DNA of 33,351 bases from positions 1 through 33,351 of the forward strand of contig NZ_JABGCH010000042.1 of assembly GCF_019799945.1 (NCBI RefSeq), given 5' to 3'. The stretch comes from Modestobacter marinus (GTDB lineage Bacteria > Actinomycetota > Actinomycetes > Mycobacteriales > Geodermatophilaceae). Every line of letters starts with the position of its first letter. Positions within the stretch are counted from its first letter, which is position 1. Below, piece by piece: positions 23,250-31,068 of the stretch. The notes under the pieces were generated by a model. That model saw only the letters and a list, made by a program, of their open reading frames with translations. It searched no databases and had not been told where the DNA came from. The position numbers were made by a program, and so were the translations under genes.

Positions 23250-23987
23250 GTGGACTGTCCGTGGGAGCGCACCGCTTGTCACGGTCCCCAGCGCCTTCCC
23301 GCCGTCCCGCCGAGCGGCCCAGGCCCTCGGCGCCCAGGGCGTGGCTCCTGCTGCATCACAGCTGGCGAGCACGCCATCGAGCCGGGTCGACCCACTGGCA
23401 GGCGCGCAGACCAGGGCGCGGACCACAGCGCTCGGTTCGGCACGCATGACGCACCGCGGTTCGTGGAGGCGGTCCTGGACGGGGTGGGGGAGGTCGGACA
23501 GCACATGGTCCTGCGCCGGGTCAGCAGCTCGGACAGGGCCCAGGACCTGACGCCCCACGGGGGCCTGGTCTCCGACTTCCACGCGCAGGGCATGGTCTCC
23601 GCCGCGGTGATCCGGCACTACGGCGACCTGCGAGCGGCGCAGCTCGAGTACACGCCCTCGGGCGTCGCCAGCGGGCTGTGCGTGGGCTTGGCCGAGACCG
23701 CGTACGAGGACGAGCCCTTGAGCCTGCAGCCGTGCAGCGTCCCGGCGACGACCGTGTGGATCGTCGACACCCTGGGCTCGCCGGCGACCGCGCCGGAGGG
23801 CTACGCCCTCCTCGTCAACGGCTCCACGACGGAGTTCACCCATCCCTTCGCGATGACCTAGCGCGCCGGCGCGTGCCCGGGCGATGAGCCGACTCCGGCC
23901 ATCCACGTGGGTCGTCTGCGCTTCTCCGAGGACGGTGAGGTCGCTCAGCGGAAGCTCTGGGGTACCAACATCGCCGCTGTGCAGTAG
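23250..23987 (+). pseudogene. Secreted-type hypothetical protein interrupted by an in-frame amber
   Basis: From about 23455 the frame is well ordered: FVEAVLDGVGEVGQHMVLRR, GLVSDFHAQGMVSAAVIRHY, YTPSGVASGLCVGLAETAYE, VPATTVWIVDTLGSP and FALL-type ending STTEFTHPFAMT. The stop TAG is at 23859-23861. The same frame then continues for 41 codons with PTPAIHVGRLRFSEDGEV and LWGTNIAAVQ before TAG at 23985. That tail looks like the natural end of this kind of actinobacterial secreted protein. The amber therefore truncates the gene, unless it is read through. The N-terminus is unclear: no signal peptide is visible in this frame, so the 5' end is probably damaged too. An ATG at 23505 is an alternative start. 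Function unknown. Confidence 0.55.
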
Positions 23988-24074
23988 GCAGCCGCGACCG
24001 GCCCTGCGCAGACGCCCGGTGACGCCGGCTTCGGAGGTCCGAGGTGGTCGCCTCGGCCGTCGCGGCACCGGACG

Positions 24075-24518
24075 TCAGCGGCCGGGCAGGCGTTGCGTGA
24101 TCTCCTGCAGCACCCAGCCGTTGCCGTCCGGATCGCTGAACACCGCGTGCGACTGGTAGCTCTGGCCTCCGGGATCCCGCCCCGGCTGACGGAGACTCGG
24201 GTCGTCGGGGTGGAACCGTCCCGCCGGGCCGTGGAAGACCTCGCTCACCGCGGCGCCGCGATCCACGAGCTCTGCGCGGGCGGCCTCGATGTCGTCCGTG
24301 ACCAGCAGGAGTCCCTGCTGCGTGCCGGGGGCCATCCGGGTGACGCCGATGCCGAAGCTGATCGAGCACCCCGACCCGGGTGGCGTCAGCTGCACGATTC
24401 GGAAGTCGGCGCCACCGACGATGTCGGCGTCCTCGCGCCACCCCAGGCCCTTGTAGAACTCCTTGGCGCGGTCGACGTTGGAGACCGGCAGGATGACGAC
24501 CTCGAGCTTCAGGTCCAC
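24075..24518 (-). CDS. VOC family protein (glyoxalase/bleomycin-resistance fold)
   Basis: A 147-residue VOC protein, paralogous to the one at 16508. It opens LEVVILPVSNVDRAKEFYKG, has WREDADIVGG near residue 27, CSISFGIGVT near 50 and ends VFSDPDGNGWVLQEITQRLP. The conserved Glu of WVLQE is the expected metal ligand. The GTG start follows AGGAGG with a spacing of about 7 bases. The frame extends much further upstream, but that part is arginine- and serine-rich and belongs to no family. No neighbouring enzyme indicates its substrate. The two VOC copies probably arose by duplication or by separate acquisition, since they differ throughout. Confidence 0.9.
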   Translation of the reverse strand: MDLKLEVVILPVSNVDRAKEFYKGLGWREDADIVGGADFRIVQLTPPGSGCSISFGIGVTRMAPGTQQGLLLVTDDIEAARAELVDRGAAVSEVFHGPAGRFHPDDPSLRQPGRDPGGQSYQSHAVFSDPDGNGWVLQEITQRLPGR

Positions 24519-24690
24519 GGGAACCTCCTGGTCCAGGTGATCGGGCACTGGAGCCGGTGCCGATCCGACCACCGTGCCGCACGTCGGCCGTGACGCGGCC
24601 CAGGGGGACCCACTGGTTCGACACCTGGCCTGCGGTGCCAGGAGGAGCCGGGGACCGCCGCGCTCGCTCCGGGTCGAGGGGCAGAGTTCT

Positions 24691-24703
24691 ATCCCGTCAG
24701 CCC
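24691..24703 (+). repeat. Short copy of the tRNA-end-like sequence
   Basis: ATCCCGTCAGCCC is identical to 1516-1528, inside the tRNA-3'-like sequence, in the same orientation. It is preceded by GTTCT and followed by GA. A 13-base match can arise by chance in DNA of this size and composition. Confidence 0.25.
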
Positions 24704-24753
24704 GAAAATCCCTCCGAGAGGCGGGTTCCGTCCAGTGAAGAGGGGACCCGTGG

Positions 24754-24969
24754 TCAGCCGGGGAGCAGCGTCGGCCTCGGCTCACCGTCCGACGACTCCC
24801 GCGCATCCCGTGCTCGCCGGGCGCTCCGACCAGGTGTCGGCAGTTGGCCTTCACGCCGGTGGGCGGAGCGGGCCGTCCACTGGGTGATGAGCTCCGAGAG
24901 GGCGTGCAGGCGCTGCAGGTCGTCGGGGGACCACATGTGGGCCTCGTCGGGTTGAGGGTGGTTGGACAA
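24754..24969 (-). CDS. Small hypothetical protein with a TTG start
   Basis: The 71-residue frame reads LSNHPQPDEAHMWSPDDLQR, then LHALSELITQWTARSAHRRE and a basic tail. The helical, balanced first half looks coding; the last third is arginine-rich. TTG at 24969 follows GGAGGT with 6-base spacing and is preferred; the ATG at 24936 lacks such a site and gives 60 residues. The product has no signal or membrane segment, and I recognise no family. It lies downstream of the sigma factor on the same strand, with 246 bases between them, so co-transcription is possible but not shown. Confidence 0.5.
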   Translation of the reverse strand: MSNHPQPDEAHMWSPDDLQRLHALSELITQWTARSAHRREGQLPTPGRSARRARDARESSDGEPRPTLLPG

Positions 24970-25215
24970 CGGCCGACCTCCACGGTCCTGCGTGAGACCG
25001 AACTCAGCGCCCGGGACCCCCACTGGTCGGGTCCCTGGTGGCGATGTCCCCACCGCCGGCACGACGACCTGACCGACGGACTCCCCGGGCCACGAGGTGG
25101 GTGATGGACTGCTGCGTCACGTCGCCGCCCGGCTGAGTGCCCGCACCGGCGGGGACGACGTCGGCCCCCGTGAACCGACGTGCTCCCGCGCCCTGGGCGG
25201 AGGACACCCCCGCGT

Positions 25216-25806
25216 TCACCCCAGGACGAGGTCGTGCAGCCCGACCGTTGCCAGCGCTTCCCGCAGGCGAGCGAGGATCCGGGCACGCGTCGGACCGATG
25301 CTGCCGACCGGCATGCCCAAGCGGGCGCTGATGTCCTGGTAGCTGATCGGAGGGGACGCGACCAGCAGTTCCAACAGCTGCAGGTGCCGGTCGGGGAGCT
25401 CGGCCAGCGCGCGACGGACCAGCACGTGGTGCTCCTGTCGCAGCGCGGCCGCCTCGGGGCCGTCCTCGTCAGGACCGTCGTAGCGGATGCCGCTCACAGG
25501 CCCGCGGTCCTCCTCCCAGTCGATCAGCTGTTCACGGCCGCCCCGACGGACGACCTGCAGGCACACCCGGTGGGCGGTCGTCCTCAACCACCCCGCCACG
25601 TGCTCGGGCTCCCTGAGGTCGGCGACGTGCTCGACCAGCCTCAGCCACGTCGTCTGCACCGCGTCCGCGGCCTGCGCCTCGTTGAAGCGGAACCCGCGGA
25701 CGACCGACCACAGCAGACCGGAGTACTCGTCGACGATCGCGTTCCAGGCCGCCGCATCGCCCTCGGCAGCACGGTGGATCAAGACGGTGACCTCGGCAGG
25801 CTCCAT
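25216..25806 (-). CDS. ECF-type RNA polymerase sigma factor
   Basis: This 196-residue protein has region 2 at about 10-85, with AAWNAIVDEYSGLLWSVVRG, then NEAQAADAVQTTWLRLVEH (region 2.3-2.4), and region 4 at about 130-190 with LPDRHLQLLELLVASPPISY, then GMPVGSIGPTRARILARL as the recognition helix. The linker is acidic. It directs RNA polymerase to a specific promoter class. The ATG chosen follows GAGGAACAGGG; ten codons upstream is another ATG. No anti-sigma or zinc-binding partner follows, so control may be transcriptional or through an unlinked factor. The 1018-residue regulator begins upstream on the same strand after 124 bases, which suggests joint expression or cross-regulation. Confidence 0.92.
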   Translation of the reverse strand: MEPAEVTVLIHRAAEGDAAAWNAIVDEYSGLLWSVVRGFRFNEAQAADAVQTTWLRLVEHVADLREPEHVAGWLRTTAHRVCLQVVRRGGREQLIDWEEDRGPVSGIRYDGPDEDGPEAAALRQEHHVLVRRALAELPDRHLQLLELLVASPPISYQDISARLGMPVGSIGPTRARILARLREALATVGLHDLVLG

Positions 25807-25930
25807 GTCCCTGTTCCTCTCGTCCGCTCGGCGCACCGCGCCGACACGGCAGAGGTTCGGGAGGCCGCGCTAGCGGAGCGCCAGCCGGACGAAGACGCTG
25901 GTCAGACCAAGGCGAAGCAGACGGCAGGCC

Positions 25931-28900
25931 TCAACGGGGAGGAGCCAGCCGCTGCGAGAGCGCGCGGGTCCGCGGCTGGGGCGGCACCCCTAACTCGCGG
26001 AGCATCTGCAGGCAGCGACGCAGGGTGCGGTGCGCGTCGACGAGGTCGCCGCCCGCGAGGTGCCCGGCGACGAGGAGCTGGTAGGCGTCTTCCGAGCAGT
26101 CGTCGGCCCGCAGGGCACGCTCGGCGAGGGTCCGGGCCGTCATGGTGTCCCCCCGCGCCAGCAGCAGGTTGCCGGCCCGGACGGCGCTGGAGACGAACCG
26201 GCTCCGCAGGCGCTCCCGCTCCCAATCCAGCCAGCTGGCACCGGTCACGTCGGCGAGGAGGTCCCCGCCCCACAGCTCCGCCGCCCGCAGGTAGGCAGGG
26301 AGTGCAGCCGAGGGCGCGCCCTGACGCTCCAGCCGGGCGGCCTCGTCCAGAGCCCGCTCGAACTGCAGCACGTCGATCTCCAGCGCGCCGTCGGTCACCA
26401 GGTGCAGCACCGGGCCGGCACTGCGCAGGAAGTACGGCGGATCCAGCTCGCCGCGGTCGGGCTCGAGGAGGTTCTGCAGGTAGGTGAGGGTGACGCGCAG
26501 GTTCCGGCCGGCCGCCGCGTCGTCGAGGTCGGGCCACAGCTCCGACGTGATGGCGGTCCGGGTCGGCCGGTCGTGGAGGAGCAAGTAACCGAGGAGCTGA
26601 CGCACCCGCTCCCTGCGCAGCTCCGGCGCGGCGACGACCACGCCGTCGCGGCGTAGCTCGAGCGGGCCGAGGACGCGCAGGTGCAACCGCGCGTTCGGCA
26701 CCGCCGGGATCGCGCGCAGCAGCGAGCGGGCGGTGGCCGCGAGGGTCGGGGGTGCCGTCGCGGCCTGGGCGCGCAGGGTCGCCCGGGCGGCGGGGCCGAG
26801 GTCCTCGACCAGGGCGCGGGCACGATCCTGACCGGCTGCCACCATCCCCAGGGCCAGCTCGGCCACCCACGGCACCGGCAGGAGGGCGCGCAGGACCGGC
26901 CAGGCGGTGGGTGGGAGGGCGCCGGCCGCAGCCGTCGACCCGTGCTCGCGCAGCTGGACGAGGGCGCGACCCCCGGCGTGCAGGGTGGCGAGGGCGCCGG
27001 GCGGCGGGTCGGCGTCCCAGCGTTCCCGAAGCTCCGGCAGGAGCACGTAGAGCAGCGGCAGCGCGACCGGGGAGACCCGCAGCGCACCCGAGAGGCGCCC
27101 ACCGTGCGACGGGACGATCGACCGCAGTGCAGCCGCTGCCTGGTGCTCGGCGCCCCCCGACAAAGCGTGGAAGGCCTCTGCCAGCGCCCGGGCGTGGGGT
27201 GCCCAGGCGACCGGGGAGGCGCTGAGGACGGGCCGGTACCTCCCGAGGAGCTCGGCTGCCTCCCCGTGCCGCCCCAGGACGTCGAGCACGGAGACCGCAC
27301 AGGGCACCAGATCGGGGGACGTGAGGACCTTGTCCGGCTGCATGTCGCCGAGCAGGTACGGCAGCAGGCGCTCCGCCTCCTCCAGGCGTCCCCGAAGCCG
27401 GAAGGACTCGAGGAGGAGGCCCCGCGAGACGCCGTGCATCGTGGTCGCCGGGTGGGACAGCGCCCGTCGGGCGAGCACCTCGCCGGTCGAGGCGTCGCCC
27501 AGCCTCAACAGGACGAGATGGGCGTGCAGCCACTGCTGGACGGGGTGCTGTACGGAGTTGAGCGCCGTCCGCGACATCAGACTCGGGTTCGCCAGCGCGG
27601 ATCGCACCTCATCGGTGGAGCGCGCCTCCCCGCCACGGACCAGCGCGACGAACGCCGAGGCTCCGGGATGCCCCTCCGCAGCCAGCTCTTCCAGCTCCTG
27701 CAGCAGGAACCGCATCCGCTGCCGGTCCTTGCACCAGAACGCCAGTTGCACGAGCGCGTTGAGACACGCGTAGCGCAGGTCGGGGTTCCCGTGCGCGCCG
27801 GCGAGCGCCTGCACCAGGAGCTCCTCGGCCGCGCCCGGGCTGGTCGGCTCCGCCGCCATGGCAGCAAGCAACAGCCCCTCGGGGCTCTGCCGCACCTCGA
27901 GCGGAAACCGGCGCAGCCACGACTCGAGGACGTCGGTCGGCACCAGCGCGGTGCAGCACTCGCACACTTCCACGACCAGCCGGCGGACGTCCCCCCACGC
28001 CTGGGCGTCCAGCAGCAGCCCCATCGCCTCCTGGTACTGCCCGCGGCCACGCAGGATGGCGGCCGCGGTCCGCCGCGCCTCCGCCACCTGCCCGGAGTCG
28101 AGGTGGTGCTGGAGGGCCGCTGCCCACAGCCCGTGCAACGACCACCACCCGGAGCGGGAGCGCACGACCAGGGGCAGCCCGTCCAGCAGGGACCGGAGGT
28201 CCACGTCCCGGCCGAGCAGTGCGGCGGCGATCTCCTCGTCCGCCCCGCCCACGGCGACGAGCAGCGCGAGTGCGTGGCGGCGCTCCGGCGACAGCTGGGC
28301 CAGCAGCTCCTCCCAGACGTACCCGCTGACGGCGAACGGGCCCGCAGTGGCCGTCAGCTCCGCCAGGGCCGGCCAGCCCCCGACGTCGCTGAGCAGCTCC
28401 GGTGGGACACCGCGGGACTCGGCGAACGCGGCGACCTCGTCCTCACGGAACTGCAGGTCGCCCTCCCGCAGGACCACTGCATCCCCGGTGGCCACGAGTC
28501 GGGAGACCGACAGCGGCAGCGGCGGACGGGAGGCGAGGACGAGGTGCCCGTTGCGCGGCAGCTCCTCGATCAGGTGGCCGAGGAACTCACCGGCCGGCGA
28601 TCCCCGGGTGACCAGTTGGACGTCGTCGAGGATCAGCGCCACCTGGCGAGGGGCCGCACTCCACAGCGCCTCGGCAACCGCGACCGCAGCCTGCCGCGGG
28701 TCCTCCGGCACCGGGGCCGAGAGGCCGACCGCGGCGAACGCACCGGAGGCCAGGACCGAGAGCGTCGTGTCGTCCTGCTGACAGGTCAGCCAGCGGTCCT
28801 CCCCCAAGGGGGAGAGCGCGTTCTCGCTCACCGCCTGACCCAGCAGCGTGGTCTTGCCGAAGCCGGCGGGTGCCACCACCGCGGTGAGGGGGCGCTCGAA

Positions 28901-28987
28901 GCGGCTCCGCAGCGCGTCCAGGAGCCGGGGCCGCACGATCAGATCCCGGCTGGCGAGCGGCGGTGTGTACCTGAGCGCCCGGCTCAT
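25931..28987 (-). CDS. MalT-like ATPase fused to an OmpR-like/BTAD transcriptional activator domain
   Basis: This 1018-residue regulator combines two parts. Residues about 15-330 form a MalT-like STAND ATPase: VVAPAGFGKTTLLGQ with Walker A around 39-47 and a Walker B-like ALILDDVQLVTRG near 125. Residues about 340-760 are helical repeats. From about 775 an OmpR-like winged helix appears (LRVLGPLELRRDGVVV, then RERVRQLLGYLLLHD and ITSELWPD), followed by a BTAD domain (DVLQFERALDEAARLE, then LRADDCSEDAYQLLVAGHLA). That C-terminal pair is the SARP/AfsR activator unit, here placed at the C-terminus instead of the N-terminus. The start ATG has no strong ribosome site. It probably senses a ligand and activates nearby genes; targets are unknown. 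Confidence 0.9.
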   Translation of the reverse strand: MSRALRYTPPLASRDLIVRPRLLDALRSRFERPLTAVVAPAGFGKTTLLGQAVSENALSPLGEDRWLTCQQDDTTLSVLASGAFAAVGLSAPVPEDPRQAAVAVAEALWSAAPRQVALILDDVQLVTRGSPAGEFLGHLIEELPRNGHLVLASRPPLPLSVSRLVATGDAVVLREGDLQFREDEVAAFAESRGVPPELLSDVGGWPALAELTATAGPFAVSGYVWEELLAQLSPERRHALALLVAVGGADEEIAAALLGRDVDLRSLLDGLPLVVRSRSGWWSLHGLWAAALQHHLDSGQVAEARRTAAAILRGRGQYQEAMGLLLDAQAWGDVRRLVVEVCECCTALVPTDVLESWLRRFPLEVRQSPEGLLLAAMAAEPTSPGAAEELLVQALAGAHGNPDLRYACLNALVQLAFWCKDRQRMRFLLQELEELAAEGHPGASAFVALVRGGEARSTDEVRSALANPSLMSRTALNSVQHPVQQWLHAHLVLLRLGDASTGEVLARRALSHPATTMHGVSRGLLLESFRLRGRLEEAERLLPYLLGDMQPDKVLTSPDLVPCAVSVLDVLGRHGEAAELLGRYRPVLSASPVAWAPHARALAEAFHALSGGAEHQAAAALRSIVPSHGGRLSGALRVSPVALPLLYVLLPELRERWDADPPPGALATLHAGGRALVQLREHGSTAAAGALPPTAWPVLRALLPVPWVAELALGMVAAGQDRARALVEDLGPAARATLRAQAATAPPTLAATARSLLRAIPAVPNARLHLRVLGPLELRRDGVVVAAPELRRERVRQLLGYLLLHDRPTRTAITSELWPDLDDAAAGRNLRVTLTYLQNLLEPDRGELDPPYFLRSAGPVLHLVTDGALEIDVLQFERALDEAARLERQGAPSAALPAYLRAAELWGGDLLADVTGASWLDWERERLRSRFVSSAVRAGNLLLARGDTMTARTLAERALRADDCSEDAYQLLVAGHLAGGDLVDAHRTLRRCLQMLRELGVPPQPRTRALSQRLAPPR

Positions 28988-29184
28988 AGACCGACTCTAT
29001 GCACCGCGTGACCGTCGGCACACCCGCATTCGTCACCGCTGACGCGCCGCTAGCGAGGTTCCACGCAGGCCGGTGTATCAGGAGGGGTGGCCCGCGCCTC
29101 TGTGTAGTACGGACCTCGTCGGGACCCAGACCTGGCGTTCTGCGGTCTGCCCGGTGTGCGGTCGGGTGCCGGAGGGAGGCGGTC

Positions 29185-29454
29185 GTGGACGACAACGACG
29201 GGTACCAGTGGGACGACGGCCAGCTGATGACGCTCCTGACCGGGGTGCTGGACGACCCGGAGGCCGATTGTGCGGAGGCGCCGACGTCCGCCGCGCCGGA
29301 CGACCAGCCCGCCGAGCTCTCCCTGGAGGACGTCGTCGCCGCGGGGCGGGCCGCGTTCTGCTGGCTCGACGTGGTCGTCACGTTGCGGGACCTCACCCGG
29401 CACCTCGGGCCGGCGCCCGGAGCCTCGACCGCCCTGGGTCCGGCCACTAGCTGA
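29185..29454 (+). CDS. Small acidic hypothetical protein
   Basis: The 89-residue product starts at GTG with a GGAGG site about 10 bases upstream. It reads MDDNDGYQWDDGQLMTLLTG, an acidic middle, then LSLEDVVAAGRAAFCWLDVV and VTLRDLTRH near the end. The pattern of hydrophobic and charged residues suggests a helical cytoplasmic protein, and no signal peptide or metal motif is seen. I recognise no family. It diverges from the 1018-residue regulator across a 197-base region and is followed at once by a hairpin. It could be a target or co-factor of that regulator; nothing proves this. Confidence 0.7.
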   Translation: MDDNDGYQWDDGQLMTLLTGVLDDPEADCAEAPTSAAPDDQPAELSLEDVVAAGRAAFCWLDVVVTLRDLTRHLGPAPGASTALGPATS

Positions 29455-29470
29455 CCGCTCACCGGAGCGG
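29455..29470 (+). terminator. Hairpin directly after a stop codon
   Basis: CCGCTC-ACCG-GAGCGG forms a perfect six-pair stem with a four-base loop, starting at the base after the TGA of the small gene. The catalase-like gene converges on it. There is no T-run. A Rho-independent or stem-only actinobacterial terminator is plausible. The following 170 bases up to the catalase-like stop hold nothing else I recognise. Confidence 0.4.
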
Positions 29471-29641
29471 ATCAACGGCGACCGAAGGGCGGGTGAGCCG
29501 GCAGCAGCTCCCTGAGCCGGTCGGAAGCTCATGCGCCACGTCCGGAGCCCGGGCGAAGTCGCCGCAGATGCAGGCGCGGGTCGAGCCCCGCTCCGAAGTG
29601 CCGTTTACTGCTCGGACTAGGGCCGTCTGGGGCGAGCGCCG

Positions 29642-30739
29642 TCAAGCCGGGAGCTCGTCGATGCTCGACGGTTCCCGCTCCTGGACGCCGTTCACCGTGT
29701 GCCGGAAGCCGCTGGACCGTGGGTACGCCACGCGACGCGAACGCATGATGGAGCCCAGGGGTCGGTGGGCCTCCAGCGTGTGCCACGGACTGAACGACAG
29801 GACGTCGTCGGCGTAGCGGCGACGGGCGTCGCTGTACGGGTCCTGGGCCGGCAGGTGCAGGACCGCGACCCGATGGTGCGGTGACAACTCCTCCGGCCAG
29901 AGCACCGAGGCGTCCTCGATCGGCATTCGGTCGACGTCGACGCACAGTTGTGCGCGCAGTTCGTACTCGGCGCTGTGGCGGGTGAAGAAGTTCGTGACCA
30001 GGTCACGCAGCGCCGAGTCCCCGGCGCGCGTGTCCACGGGTCTGCCGATGAGCGCGCGCAGGTCCTCGGACCGCGGCGCGGCCGAGATCTTGGCGACGTG
30101 GTCGCCGTAGCGCAGGGCCGCCATCGAGTGGAAGGTCTCCCCGAGGATGTGGTGGTTGGCCGTGGCCAGCAGCTCGAGGACCGGCGGGCGCGGGCGCCCG
30201 AGGCAGGCGAGCACCCGGGCGGCGACGCGGGCGCCCAGCCTGGTGAGCCGCTGCCGCAGGTCGCTCTGGCGGGGCTGCCGCTCGAGCAGTTTCTGCAGCT
30301 CGGCGTACTCGCCGATCGTGCCGAAGGGGAGCGTCGGGTGGTTGACCAGGAGGATGTCCTGCGTGGTGGCGCCATCCTCGATGGCCCGGGGACCGTTCAC
30401 TCCGATCACCTTGATAGCCAGTCCGCGTTGGACGGGAACCTGGTCGGAGCGGAGGTCACCGGGCGAGGTGGAGAAGCGCACGATAACCGGATAGCTGTGG
30501 GGGGCTGCGAACAGACCCTGGGCGAGGTGCTCGGGCAGATCCGGCTCGATGCGCAACTCGCCGGCGAGGATGCCGTGGCTCTTGGCGTGCGCGTCACGCA
30601 GGCCGTGCCTGTGCTTGGCGGCGACCTGGCGGTTGGCCCTCTCCATCGCCCCGACGATCTGCCGGACGAGTTCCTCCTCGTTGGGAAACGGTCGCTCGAG
30701 GTCCACCCGGTAGCGAACGTAGAGGTGTGATGTGGTCAC
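29642..30739 (-). CDS. Catalase family heme protein (y4iL-like, possible hydroperoxide-converting enzyme)
   Basis: This 365-residue protein has the catalase core. LRDAHAKSHGILAGEL at 47-62 contains distal His51 (compare RVVHAKG in catalases), VIVRFS at 85-90 follows, LLVNHPTLPFG at 131-140 holds distal Asn133, and RRVAYP near 335-340 gives the proximal heme tyrosine, Tyr339. It is much shorter than a catalase (480 or more) and belongs to the catalase-related branch of y4iL-like proteins, where allene oxide synthases and other hydroperoxide-converting enzymes also occur. The GTG start has GGGAGG upstream. Its neighbour on the same strand is a cyclooxygenase-like dioxygenase, so the substrate may be a fatty-acid hydroperoxide. 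That substrate is inferred, not shown. Confidence 0.85.
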   Translation of the reverse strand: MTTSHLYVRYRVDLERPFPNEEELVRQIVGAMERANRQVAAKHRHGLRDAHAKSHGILAGELRIEPDLPEHLAQGLFAAPHSYPVIVRFSTSPGDLRSDQVPVQRGLAIKVIGVNGPRAIEDGATTQDILLVNHPTLPFGTIGEYAELQKLLERQPRQSDLRQRLTRLGARVAARVLACLGRPRPPVLELLATANHHILGETFHSMAALRYGDHVAKISAAPRSEDLRALIGRPVDTRAGDSALRDLVTNFFTRHSAEYELRAQLCVDVDRMPIEDASVLWPEELSPHHRVAVLHLPAQDPYSDARRRYADDVLSFSPWHTLEAHRPLGSIMRSRRVAYPRSSGFRHTVNGVQEREPSSIDELPA

Positions 30740-30820
30740 GGTTGCCTCCCGGAGTGTCGCTGTCGGCCGCTGAGCCAGCGGATGGCGGAACGTTGAGCAT
30801 GAAGTAGTAGGCGCCCCCCG

Positions 30821-30839
30821 CGGGGTGTAGCTCAGCTGG
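30821..30839 (+). other. tRNA 5'-end-like fragment
   Basis: CGGGGTGTAGCTCAGCTGG looks like the acceptor and D-arm start of a bacterial tRNA, but no anticodon arm or 3' half follows. The next bases (ACATCCTGGACGGG) do not fold as a tRNA. It may be a relic of a tRNA destroyed by an insertion or recombination. Confidence 0.4.
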
Positions 30840-30861
30840 ACATCCTGGACGGGCTCACGCT

Positions 30862-31068
30862 TCAGCCGCTTCCGGAATGCGTGAACTGGAGCATTTCAGC
30901 CACCGCATTGGTGACGATCGGCGTCCCTCCGCGCTCGCAGTGCCCCTTGACGATGGTCCCCTCGGTGAACGAGCGCCCGGGACCGTCGTGGGGGTCGAGC
31001 TCTGCGAGAGCGAAGTCCACATGGTCGAACGTGTCCAGGTCATGGCTGCCTGCAGGGCGATCGGCGAC
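30862..31068 (-). other. Open frame in phase after the dioxygenase stop codon
   Basis: Immediately after the TGA of the cyclooxygenase-like gene (31069-31071), the same frame stays open for 68 codons: VADRPAGSHDLDTFDHVDFA, then LAELDPHDGPGRSFTEGTIV and KGHCERGGTPIVTNAVAEML. Its composition is clearly protein-like. It has no ATG or GTG start with a ribosome site near its beginning. It can be a C-terminal extension cut off by a nonsense mutation, a readthrough product, or the tail of another eroded gene. I recognise no family. Confidence 0.45.

Noticed and set aside
26681-29011. A very long plus-strand open frame opposite the MalT/BTAD regulator
   Set aside because: It is a mirror frame of a strongly supported minus-strand gene, with arginine-, glycine- and glutamine-rich low-complexity translation and no domain.
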